Shown here piece after piece: positions 41,007 through 51,310 of a DNA stretch of 64,000 bases; position 1 is the first letter of the stretch; every line of letters starts with the position of its first letter. The notes under the pieces were generated by a model. It saw nothing but the letters and a program-made list of their open reading frames with translations, made no database searches and had not been told where the DNA came from. Made by a program: the position numbers and the translations under genes. Origin of the DNA: Zoroaster sp. YZ-2022 (lineage: Eukaryota > Echinodermata > Asteroidea > Forcipulatida > Zoroasteridae); assembly GCA_029582265.1 (NCBI GenBank), contig CM055835.1, forward strand, positions 11,897,498 to 11,961,497. The letters run 5' to 3'.

Positions 41007-42016
41007 ATGGATGAACGAAAACTATCCAACGCTTATTATAGTCCAAGAGGATACTACAAAGGTCAAGCAGCAATCAGCAAGCTGGCTAAAGAAACGAGAG
41101 TAAATGTAAAACTCGTTCGACGATGGATAAAAAAGCAAGCGCTGTGGCAAATTTGTTACCCTATCCTAAATATATTCCGAGACCAACTAGTAGTAATAGT
41201 ACGCTTGAAAAACCAAACGAGGTTCATCAAGCAGACTTGTTGTTTCTTCCGCACGACAAAGTCGGTAGAATTACGTACAAGTACGCGTTAACGGTCGTAG
41301 ATGAAGCTAGCAGATTTAAAGCTGCAGTACCTTTAATCGATAAAACAGCCGCGCGAGTAAGCGATGCTTTTGAAAAAATTTACAAACGATCGCCGTTGGT
41401 TTGGCCTAAAATTATAAAAGTGGACCCCGGAAAAGAATTCATGAGCAGCGTTAATGCTTTGATGAGCGAGCATCGAGTTGAAATTCAGCGAGGAGAGGTT
41501 GGAAATCACAGAGCTCAGGGTATCGTTGAGAGATTTAATAGAACTTTGAGCGAAAGATTATTTTCGCATCAATACGGTCAAGAAATTGTTACCAATACGA
41601 GAAATAGAGAATGGGTTAAAAGATTACCGGCGGTCGTAAAAGCGTTAAACAACGAGACGACGCGATTGATTAACTCAAAACCAAAAGACGCTATTAAATT
41701 AGATGGCGTTGAGCAAAATCCAGCCTCACCATCCGTTGTAAAGAATGAAAAAAGAATTCCATTAAACTCGCTAGTTCGGTATTTATACGCACCCGGTGAA
41801 GCTGAAAAAGATACGAGACGTAGAGCGACCGATCCTATATGGAGTTTAAAAATTTATAGAATATCTAAAACGATGAAGGCTGCGAATCAACCCATATTGT
41901 ATTATGTAGCTCCTGCGTCGCTAGGCGTAGAAGGAGGCCCCGCTCGTAGTTTTGTAAGAGAAGAAATACAAATTATTCCTAGAGATACAATGAATCCACC
42001 AATCATTCGTCGTTAA
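41007..42016 (+). CDS. INT: Polinton integrase, retroviral type (RVE), frame-broken
   Basis: The N-terminal part (41007 to about 41155) has a helix-turn-helix-like region (I-S-K-L-A-K-E-T-R-V-N-V-K-L-V-R-R-W). The frame shifts by one base near 41153-41156 and continues to 42016. The catalytic core has D in H-Q-A-D-L-L-F, D in K-V-D-P-G-K-E-F and E in G-I-V-E-R-F-N, the DDE triad of retroviral-type integrases. The C-terminus includes W-S-L-K-I-Y-R-I, a chromo- or SH3-like stretch. The enzyme inserts the linear element and makes the 6-bp target duplication. Its 3' end overlaps the convergent PolB gene by 14 bp. A decayed homologue is at 60500-61150. Confidence 0.9.
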
Positions 42017-45000
42017 TCAGAGATTGATGACCGTAAGCAAGAGTGTGGATTCCGTTTTCTAAAATGTGTCTCTTTGTATCTAGGGGAGATAGTGATATTT
42101 TATTTATTCGAGTTGTATATAGTCTATGGTTTACGTGCCTAATAAAATTCATGGGGTGACGTAGAGTTTTTTTTAATGATAAAACTTGTTTAAATCGCTC
42201 GTGTTTAATATCTTGTTCTAAAACTTGTCTTTTAACTCCTTTAGCTTTTCTTATTTCAGCTTTATCTGAAGTAAGTATCGAATACATTTTGGGTCTTAAA
42301 CAAACAACTTCAGAAATTACAGTTTTCGGACACTCGTCTTTAAATTTACCGATCACTTTTTTGTTTTTTTCAAAAAACAGAAAATGACTCTTGTCGTAAT
42401 TACTAAAATCGTACAAATGCTTGTCTTTTTTCATATCTTTGTAAACATCTTTCGTTTTAATTTCCAACAATAAGCTATCCGTATCCGTGTAAATCAACTC
42501 GCAATTGTTACCATACTTGCTTTTTAAATGATTGTAATAAAACTCGTACATGTGAACCTTGGATAAATCTAGTATACTCATTCCTACGTAAATCGGGCGG
42601 TTGAGCTTGAGTTTTGTTTTGTGCATGTGAATAGCCACTAGATCGTTATCGAAAATCCTAGCCTCTGCAAAATTTGGTCGAGCGATGAGCCTGCGAATTT
42701 CATTTTCCGCTTTTGGATCGTTGGATTGCTTCAAATTTACGTTAACGCGATTTCGTACATTTTCCATCGTCTTTCCAAAAACCGAATTGTTCATCAGTTT
42801 GTACAAATCTTTTTCAAAATCACTCGTCGCATCTTTTCTAAGTTGAGTGTTTAAATCAATGTACGATTTCATCCAACATGATTCGTCAAACTCTAAAACT
42901 TTGTGAATTTTAGTCAGTTTCATGCCGAGTTGTAAATACAATAGTAAATTACGATAATGAAGCACGTAGTTTTTCTTGTCGTATAAATTTGGAACTAGTT
43001 TAGTAACGTTTGGAGCGGGTTTATCTTTTAGTAAATTCTTTTGATAGTCGCTCATCCATTCTTTCTGTACTATCAACGACTCTGGCGCGAGTGGAAACGC
43101 GTTGTGAGAATCGTGTAATTCTTTGGGATATTCTAAATCGATCTCTAAAATGTATCCTTTATTGTTTTTAAACCCATCTCTCTCGAGTCTGTCAATTTGT
43201 TTTCGCGATAACCATTTAAAATTACCGGTTGGTAAAGGTTGACTCATGGCGAAGCCGTATAAATTATTAGCGTCCAAGTACGTAATGTAACTCGACGGTT
43301 TAGACTCGTCGTAGTCGTCTAAATATACATTATTTGCTTTCACGTATCGTTTACTCACCATGCACGTTCCTCCTCGCGTACCCTTTTCTGTTAACAAATG
43401 CATGTCGACATCTGTAAACAAATCTAAAGTTTGTTTTGAATGTTTTAATAAAGCGTCCCAACTTAGCCCAGGACTAGTATAATAATGAGCCGGATCTAAT
43501 CCATAATTTTTCATACAAACATTTCTAAAGTTTTCAAATACGTCCGCCAACAAGCAGTATCGGTACGCACGTACAAATCGTGATAATCACCCAAGTTTTT
43601 ACAACCAAACTTGTTGTAAACGTTTTTAGCGTGCTCGTATTGAGAGGTGGTAATGTGACTATCGTTTAAACTGCTGTAAAACGATTCTATCGGTGGAAGG
43701 AGCGTTTCTTTGAAACGCTCAAAAGAGTCCATGTACTCGTAAGGATAAATACCCTTGCTTTTTAAAAGATTGAATTTTTCAGAATTGGGTTCTAGTTTAC
43801 TCGTTATTGGAAAAGAATCGTTTGATTGTACGAGTTTGTCCAACGAAGCTAGTAAAAATTGAGCGCTGTCTATAAATCGTAGTTGATTAATACTAAAAGA
43901 AATATACTTTTCGATATTGTTTGGAATACACGTTAAATTTCCCTCGACGAGACCGGCGCACTGCATAATGAGATGAGAGTCGTAACCTCGCAAATTATGA
44001 AATACGACCGGAATAAACGTTTTCTTTGGTTTTAAACTGAGTTGAAAATTACATTTATTATGAGCAGCGCCTCTATATTTTCCGGTAATGTGACAATGAT
44101 CTCTAACTCGAGTAAACTTGTTTTCAGGGTCATTAAAAAACTTCTTTTCGCATACCCAACACTCGCTAGCAGAGTCGTAATCTCGCCAGTCTTCTTCAGT
44201 CATGTTTAATTTTTTAGGGTTTTTAAATATCTCGTTGATCTTTTCTTCTTCTTTCTGTAATTCATTTAAAAAATGTTTAGCCGCGTCTTCTCCCCTGTAC
44301 GTAACGGGGGAGCTACTTGTACCGTCGCAACAAACGACGATGTACGAATAGCCGCAAACGACGTGTTCTTGTAGTCTCGTAGTATTGGTATCATTTACAT
44401 CGTCGGTCTTTTTAATAATACTTTCAAAGTCGGCGTATATTACGAATGGAACTTTCATCTTTCTATGAAAATTTATAAACTTTAATTTATCATTTTTACC
44501 CTTTTCGGGCATTTCGATAGTCGTCGGTCTGCCGTTTATTCCCTTACACATTTTTACGTGTCTTTCGAGATACGCTTCTGTCGAGAAACTTTGTATACAT
44601 CTCAAACAAAAATGTTTACGATTCGCGTGCTTCGTTTGGTTAAAAAGTAATTTATTCACATCTTTAATGTAAACGTAGTGAGATCTAGTTCCTTCTTCTT
44701 CTTTTTTGTAAATCAATAGTAAATTTATACGATCTATCTCTGCGGGTTGATCGCTAACTCGATAAACCATTAATGTTTTTGATTCACAACCAAAAACATT
44801 AATCGCTATATTGTTTTGTTTTTCTACTCGTTTAATTTGATTGATTGGAGTTGGCGCGTCAATGTTGTTAAAATTAAAACCATCATCTATGGGGTACTTG
44901 CTAATTCTATCAGAATGATCAGACGCGGGAAAACGATGCGCGCGTAAAGCCCATCGCAAACAATCGTCGTCTTTATTTTTTACGTTGATGCAAGCTTTTT

Positions 45001-45763
45001 TATTTTTAATATAATCCCACAGATCGATATAAGAACCTCCTTTCAGAGGCTGAAAGTTGCCAATTATAACGTTCATTCCAACGATTCGATCTATTACCCA
45101 TCCACTACCTTCTCGCGTATATATTTCTAAAACCTCTTGAATTTGTGAAAAAATACCATCTAATACATTTTTGATATCATGCGAGTTAAATAAAACAATT
45201 TGCCCATTATTATGAATATTTGGTTCAGCTTTATCCACGCTCTCTGGTTTTACTTTAAGTAATTTAATGCACACATATATCATAAACTTTAACGATTTAA
45301 AATCTTTCAAGTCTTTAGTCAACTCGGCGATAATCTTTGGTTCTACAGCTTGATAAAAAACATTTAAATCTTTTTCTTTGCTATGATTCAACGGAACCGT
45401 CATTAAATGTTGACGTAAATAACTACCACCATTAATGGTTTGGTTAAATCTCAACTTGGTTTCTCTATTGAGAAACCTTTTAATAGCGTTGATGTAGTCT
45501 TTTTTAATCAACCCCGATCTCTTTCCCGAGCCGTGTAACGGTAGCTCAATATTTCCGAGAGCTATGCGCCTTTTCAATTCAACCAAATTTAACTCGTACA
45601 ATGATTTTTGTTTATGGGTTTTTTTATAAAATTTTACAGCTTTGTAATAAACACGTTTTTTAAATCTACTCGTACCGTTTGAAATTATACGAATTTGTTT
45701 CTGTCGTGCAAAAATTTTCAATTCATCCAATGTCCATTTCGATAAATATTTAGTTGTATTCAT
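42003..45763 (-). CDS. POLB: Protein-primed family B DNA polymerase (pPolB), frame-broken
   Basis: Two open segments (45763-43511 and 43553-42003) meet at a one-base break near 43554-43558, in the stretch Y-V-R-T-D just before A-D-V-F-E-N-F; about 1250 residues in all. N-terminus: two SAP-like blocks, then N-V-K-N-K-D-D-D-C-L-R-W-A-L, a C2H2-like finger (F-C-L-R-C...H-V-K-M-C) and exonuclease motif I (Y-A-D-F-E-S). Next comes an HNH/endonuclease-VII-like zinc module (C-W-V-C...R-D-H-C-H-I-T-G-K-Y-R-G...H-N-K-C-N) and exonuclease II (F-H-N-L-R-G-Y-D-S-H). Polymerase motifs: A (Y-L-D-A-N-N-L-Y-G), B (L-M-N-N-S-V-F-G-K-T-M) and C (Y-T-D-T-D-S). It copies the linear element using a protein primer. 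The start lies inside the right TIR behind the shared leader. Confidence 0.93.
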
Positions 45764-45815
45764 CTTTATTATTAAACAATATAATTGTTATTTCATTATC
45801 TCACTTTTATAAGTC
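45764..45815 (-). promoter_or_regulatory. Shared Polinton leader/promoter cassette before PolB
   Basis: The complement reads ATAAAAGTGAGATAATGAAATAACAATTATATTGTTTAATAATAAAG then ATG, the same cassette that precedes the three ORFs at the other end. It lies in the TIR, so both element ends carry a promoter firing inward. Confidence 0.7.
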
Positions 45816-45871
45816 TCTTTTTAAGGTACACTCTTGACCTCATCGATTTTTAAAGTCTCTTTTAAAAAACC

Positions 45872-45900
45872 AGTAGTATGTTAGATTATGTAGGCCGATC
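45872..45900 (+). repeat. Internal inverted copy of the Polinton terminus (right)
   Basis: AGTAGTATGTTAGATTATG... on the plus strand, the mirror of 30131-30159, located 694 bp inside the right end. Confidence 0.9.
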
Positions 45901-46696
45901 ACCTCTTAAGAAAATATCAGTTGGCTTTATCAATTATCACTTTTTATTACAATACGATTATAGCGCTTATAAACAAAAAGAGCTCCTTTGTGAGATTTAA
46001 ATGTACTCATTCGCTACAATCGTATTTTAAGTAAGATCAATTAAAATGTACTCATTCGCTTTTAGCGTATTTTAAGTAAGATCAATTAATCTTACTTAAT
46101 CTAATTTTCTTTAGAAATGCGGTTTCAAAATATCATTTTATAGGAGGTATGCCGAACGCCTCTTAAGAAAATATCAGTTTGTGTTTTTCCATGATAAGGA
46201 AAAAACTATTATTTTCTTGTATTTTTACTTCTTCTTTACAATACGATTATAGCGCTTATAAACAAAAGAGCTCCTTTGTGAGATTAAAATGTACTCATTC
46301 GCTACAATCGTATTTTAAGTAAGATCAATTAAAATGTACTCATTCGCTTTTTAGCGTATTTTAAGTAAGATCAATTAATCTTACTTAATCTAATTTTTTT
46401 CTTTAGAAATGCGGTTTCAAAAATATCAGTTTTCTTCTTACAATACGATTATAGCGCTTATAAACAAAAAGAGCTCCTTTGTGAGATTAAAATGTACTCA
46501 TTCGCTACAATCGTATTTTGGAAAAAAATAGATATTTCCATCCCAAAATATCATTTTATAGGGGGGGTCGGCCTACATCATCTAACATACTACTCAAGGA
46601 CTGGCATTCGCTGCTTATGCCCACATGTCATGAGTGTTCCCCAGCAAAGTGCATTAAAAAGCGACGTGTACGAAACGAACTCCCAGTCGTACTCAC

Positions 46697-46993
46697 TTGC
46701 CTTCTCTCGATATTTGACGCTTTCAAAGTTGGAACAGAGCCTTGCTTCAAACGATATTTGGTATCCAAACCAAAACTTTCTTTCACTTGACTGGAAGAAT
46801 CTCTACAGTCGCCCGTAAAATGGGCTGAACAAATCAACGACCATTTTGTCAACGTGAAATCCTGTCGTGTATTGTTCACGAACTTCACCCACTCCTTGGA
46901 AGCCGCCGGATTCCGCGGAAATCGGAAAAAACTAACCTCTGGATTCTTGGTGGCACTTCTTGTACATCCACCAACAGCACATGTGCTAGGCAT
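46697..46993 (-). CDS. THAP-domain protein, first coding exon
   Basis: 99 codons from ATG at 46993 to a consensus donor (CAA|GTGAGT). MPSTCAVGGCTRSA supplies the first Cys pair, then F-F-R-F-P-R-N-P, E-W-V-K-F-V-N and L-I-C-S-A-H-F, the complete C2CH THAP zinc-finger pattern with the final His intact, and V-P-T-L near residue 88 (the A-V-P-T-I-F-type box). THAP domains bind DNA and occur in transcription regulators and P-element-type transposases; which of these this is cannot be told from one exon. The next exon should lie below 46690, and the 17-kb Polinton occupies the downstream side, apparently in the intron. Confidence 0.75.
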
Positions 46994-47720
46994 TATGCCG
47001 TCTTACACAAAATCGTCAAAACGGGTAAAAAATCATGTGTATCAGCTTCGAGCAAGTAAAATCCCCATTGCCAAACAGACAAAAGACAAAACGGCTTCCT
47101 TTATTTATGCCCCAGATAGTACGTCACACTTACGCTGGTTTACGTGGCCGCTGGTATTTCACCGTTCATTTCGTATTGTATTTCTATGGGCCTTTGCTGG
47201 GAACCATGAAAGCGCGCAGCCAACGGCGAGAAAAAACCACTCGCTCAGAAATCTAAGAAGGGGGGCTATTTTTTACAATCAAAATTAAACAAAATAACGG
47301 GGAATAAAACCATCGTACTGATAATGAAATAATAACTAAACACAACATAAACAAGACTCAGGAGACGATTTAGTGTACGAGCTCTCGTTGAAGTCCATCT
47401 TTAACCAAATTGGTGTTAGCCCATTGACCTACATCAACTGGTTACAGTACTGCCGTCCTTGGCAAAATTGGTTGCATTTGGTGTGACTGGCTTATTTATG
47501 TGATAAAAGTGCACACAGCAAATACCTGTCTGTTTTTACTATTATAACATTAAAACCATAATCCTCTAATGGTACTGCGTGATGCATAGGATGTGTAGGA
47601 AATAATATGTGCAGGTAACATGGTGTAGGAATCTAGCATGGGTTATAGACGTCCCACTTGTCCTGAGGGGATGGTCCGTATAGGATCCCCCCCCCCCTTT
47701 TCTGGACCCAGCAACAATTA
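46994..47720. other. Upstream region of the minus-strand THAP gene
   Basis: Probably holds the promoter and 5' UTR of the THAP gene that starts at 46993. No other exon is supported; open frames on the plus strand here lack family resemblance. Confidence 0.4.
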
Positions 47721-48296
47721 ACACCCAAGGTTTGTTTATGCCACAGAGAAGGCGAATTAGTTTAATCTCGCTGGGTAGCCAACACAGCATGAGGTCACTG
47801 TAATACAATGCATGTGTGTGGGGGTGTGTGTGTGGGGTTTTTGTATACGAGTGTGCAGTGCAAGGGGTTACAGAGTCATACGCATGTTCAGATGAATACC
47901 ATAGGGAAGAAAACAGTGAATCCATGCCCGCGTGTTATTTTGTTCGTGGTACATGTATTAAGACAGTAAACTACCCGTAATTTATATTCAATAACACCCT
48001 AACAAACACGCTACTAATTATTTATCAATCCTTTTTTCCCTTTGAGAAAGAACCTGCTATAGGTTCGAAACGAATAACTACTAGTTTGCATTTATACTAC
48101 AGGTCCTTTAGGTTGGTAAGCAGTTTGCAACAGTTAATTCGCTATTTATCCAAAATTTGTTTCATATTTAGATGTAATTTGAGATGCCATTTGAGATGTA
48201 TAGTTCCTATTTAAAAATAAACCATATTAAGAATGTGTTTGCAGATATCTCAAAATATCAGGATTTATGTTTTCTTGTCACACCAGTGTACATTTG

Positions 48297-49412
48297 GTGG
48301 AATATTCTATTAAAAACCAGACATCCTCAAAGTTATCCCCAGACACTAATCATCCCTCCAGTTGCAGTTTAAAAGCTAATTAAGATAAGTATGCTTTTTG
48401 AAAGTCATCCAAGCGCAACGGCTCATTTCAATACGTTTCATATGACTAAAAATACTTTTTCTTTCACGCCAAAATAATTCAATGGGTAGGCCCAGGTTGT
48501 TTGTGTTAGTGCCTTTCCAAATATCAGTGCAGGCTATACATCAGCAGGCGCGTGTCCAGGATTTTCAGCAGGGGGGGGGGGGGGGGGCTGGCCTGAGACA
48601 ATCTAAGCGGAGCGCCCCCAACGGTTGGCGCGGCGCGTACAAAAATTTTTTTTGGGGGGGCCCGGACCCCCTGGACCCCCCCCCCCTTGGACACGCGCCT
48701 GATCAGTGTACATGTACATATAGCTTCAGACTGAAATTTCTATACGAAACTTGAAAAAGATGAAAGCGCACCAAAATTTGCTGCCCATTTAGAACGCGCT
48801 GGGAAGACATAAACAAAAGTATGACTCCAAAAATATGACTACCAAAGTGGATCTCAAAAGTGCTTATCGGTATGTTCCCTGTCATCCCGATGACTTATTT
48901 AAATGGCACTAAAGTTCAATTTGGAGATAAACGTGCGCCATGCATTTTTCATAGATTTACTCCATCTGTCTCTCGTATGATGCAACATCGTGGTTGTAAT
49001 GGGGTTGTTGCTTACCTGGATGATTTTCTCATCAAAATTGAAAATACACGGGAGGCTTGTAAATTGCATTTTAATTACTTGTTTTACTTTATGGTTAGTA
49101 TTTAATATAAATTGGTCAAAGATGGATAGCCCTTCCCAAACAATCAATTGTCTTGGTATCTAAGTTCATACCAATGCTCGAACTCTTATATAAAAATACC
49201 ACCGGAAAAACTAGATTGTTCATTGAACTACTTCAGAATGGTTGGCAGCCATATACTATGCATATTCTATTAAAAATCCCAGACATATTCAAAGTTATTC
49301 ATCCGTCCAGTTGCAGTTTGAAAGCTAGCTAAGTTTTTTGAAAATCATCTGAGCGCAACCCTCATTATGACTTATTTCAATACGTTTCATATGACTAAAA
49401 ATACAAGAAAGG
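48297..49412 (+). mobile_element. DIRS/Ngaro-like retroelement remnant with direct terminal repeats
   Basis: A broken reverse transcriptase at about 48838-49140 shows K-V-D-L-K-S-A-Y-R, then F-G-D-K-R-A-P-C-I-F, S-R-M-M-Q-H-R-G and V-A-Y-L-D-D-F-L-I (the Y-x-D-D box), a pattern typical of tyrosine-recombinase retroelements. The frame is interrupted near 48910 and again after 49100. It lies between two direct repeats (48297-48460 and 49265-49412) that share AATATTCTATTAAAAA, GTCCAGTTGCAGTTT and TTTCAATACGTTTCATATGACTAAAAATAC. No recombinase is found; most of the element is lost. Confidence 0.65.
48545..48701. mobile_element. 157-bp MITE with CAGGCGCGTGTCC termini
   Basis: The left end CAGGCGCGTGTCCAGG and right end TTGGACACGCGCCTG are inverted. 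ATCAG directly flanks both ends (48540-48544 and 48702-48706), a 5-bp target duplication. G- and C-runs lie inside. It is inserted into the DIRS-like remnant, so it is younger. Confidence 0.75.
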
Positions 49413-50829
49413 ATCTGCACTTTATGTGAAAGGAGTACTTCTCACCCGACTGCGCACATAACCTACAAAGCCCAATTCCTGGCAGCTTGCCACAAGCGCA
49501 ACAGAAAACCTTTCTAGGTGCGCCAATTTGTATTTGTGAGAAGCGGCGTAAGGGACCACCTTCCTGCAAGTCTACATAATTATTTAGAGCATTATTGTTA
49601 TCAATCGAAATTTATGGGCCATCAAATTAGTGAGGGGACAAATTATTGATATAATTACCCACTCTAAAATAATGGTGGAATGCAGGTGCCTCAATCCAAT
49701 TACGATCGATGGGAAAATAGGGTAGTCGATTCTTATGTCGGTATCCCAACAATAACCTACTCCTCAGTAGTCAGGATAGGCCGATATATTTTAATTTACT
49801 TTCTGGTCCATCAACAAGTGATGGGGACACTAAAATACTGTGACATACCCCGTTTCCCCGATCAGGAAATGGTGGGTGGTCAGTTAGTCGGTTGGTTGTT
49901 CGATCGGTTGGTTGGTTGGATGGTTGGTTGGTTAGTTTGGTGGGTTGGTAGGTCGGTCGGTTGATCGGATGGTTATTTAGTATATTTTTAGTCTGTTAGT
50001 TGGTTGGATTATTGGACAGTAAGATTGATCAGTAAATGATGGTCAGTTGGTTGGTTGGTTGATAGGTAGGTAGGTAGGTACGTCTGCAGTCGGTCGCCAA
50101 TTAACGATTTGTCAAAAATTCATGGAACTATTTTCAACTGTGAATTGTGAGAAATAACTGTTAATGCAAGTTTTAACAGTGGCGGAGCCGCGGAGGTTGC
50201 TCAAGCTATTCAGTGTAGGCCCTATAAGCAAATAATTTGGCATACGTGACTGTTAAACATTTCCATCATAATATCGGCACACGGATTGACTCTCACAATA
50301 GCAGTTTTTCTCATTCTACCGTGACCTTTCATAAAGCTACATTCCATGCAAATATTTCTTTATCAATACATAATATTCTATTTTTGAAACTTCCGTGGCA
50401 TACAAACTTGAATCCTTGTTCTTCGCTTGAACTCAATCCAGTGAATTGATGGCACTCACAACTGAATTAATAGCTTAATCTTGCACAACACTAGCTTAGG
50501 CCCAAAAAAGTCTCTGGTTTCTGCGCGTGGAAATTTGTAGTTTTTTTTTTTTTTTTTGTTGCTTTGAAACGATGTCCAATTGCAGCCAAAAATGCTGGAT
50601 CGAGCCAAAAAATGGCGAGTCATTGCACCGATTGTGACGGTACTGCCCCTTTAATGATGGAAACGCCCCATCCTTTATTAAATAGGAAACGCCCATTCTC
50701 CCAAATCAAAGTTCCACTACCGGAGACCTTAATGCCAGTTCATACTAGAAGTGAATGCAAAAATAAACTAGAAATTTAGTGTTTATTTGATTACAAACAC
50801 TAGGTGTTCGGGTTGTTTTAGTAAAGGTG

Positions 50830-51310
50830 AATCTTTTTAACACAAAATTTGCAAGACTTACCCCTTGTGATTTTATATTTGTTGTAGAAATGGGTATAAT
50901 TTGCCAAAATTTGGAACAGAAAATTGGCAAGACTTACCCCTTGTGATTTTTTTTGGTAGAAAATGGGTATAATTTGCCAAAATCTTGTTGAAAAAAACTG
51001 GGAAGACTTACCCCTTGTGATTTTTATTTTGTTCATATAATTTGCCAAAGATTGCAAGACTTACCCCTTGTGATTTTTTTTCATTTTGTTCGTATAATTT
51101 GCCAAATGTAGAAAAATGTGTATAATTTGCCAAATTTTGGAACACAAAATTTGCAAGACTTATCCCTTGTGATTTTTATTTTGTTCATATAATTTGTCAA
51201 AGTTTGCAAGACTTACCCCTTTTTTTATATCTTGTAGAAAATGGGTATAATTTGCCAAAATCTTGATGACAAAAATCAAGACTTACCCCTTGTGATTTTT
51301 ATTTTTTGTA
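50830..51310. repeat. Irregular minisatellite
   Basis: At least seven copies of AAGACTTACCCCTTGTGATTTT separated by 40-80 bases containing TAGAAAATGGGTATAATTTGCCAAAAT. The spacing varies (about 52-100 bp). It is AT-rich and non-coding; a lone copy is at about 51509. Confidence 0.88.

Larger units (their letters stand above)
29431..46594. mobile_element. Polinton/Maverick, nearly complete, 17.2 kb
   Basis: Large inverted termini (29431-30311 and 45720-46594) begin AGTAGTATGTTAGATGATG and are flanked by CAAGG on both sides. Extending by one base either way gives TCAAGG or CAAGGA, the 6-bp duplication known for Polintons. Inside are the hallmark genes: protein-primed PolB, retroviral-type integrase, FtsK/HerA-type packaging ATPase, double-jelly-roll major capsid protein and a candidate minor capsid protein. 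Ten or so further ORFs are open. MCP, integrase and PolB have single-base frame breaks, so the copy is either recently dead or has sequencing errors. No maturation protease was found. It is a virus-like self-synthesising transposon integrated in host DNA. Confidence 0.95.
45720..46594 (-). repeat. Polinton right terminal inverted repeat
   Basis: About 875 bp complementary to 29431-30311, differing by a few substitutions and small indels in A/T runs. It ends ...CATACTACT followed by the CAAGG target copy at 46595-46599. Confidence 0.93.
47720..50640 (+). repeat. Duplicated repeat block, right copy (with insertions)
   Basis: Matches 25350-27100 in order and orientation but is longer because it contains the DIRS-like remnant (48297-49412) and the short MITE (48545-48701). 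It includes GGTT-rich DNA at 49880-50080 and the recurring TTTGAAACGATGTCCAATTGCAGCC segment at about 50564 (also at 26997, about 14684 and, inverted, about 53800). Confidence 0.75.

Noticed and set aside
46492..46818. Plus-strand frames crossing the Polinton right end into the THAP exon
   Set aside because: They run from TIR sequence through the insertion boundary and are antisense to the THAP exon; shadows only.
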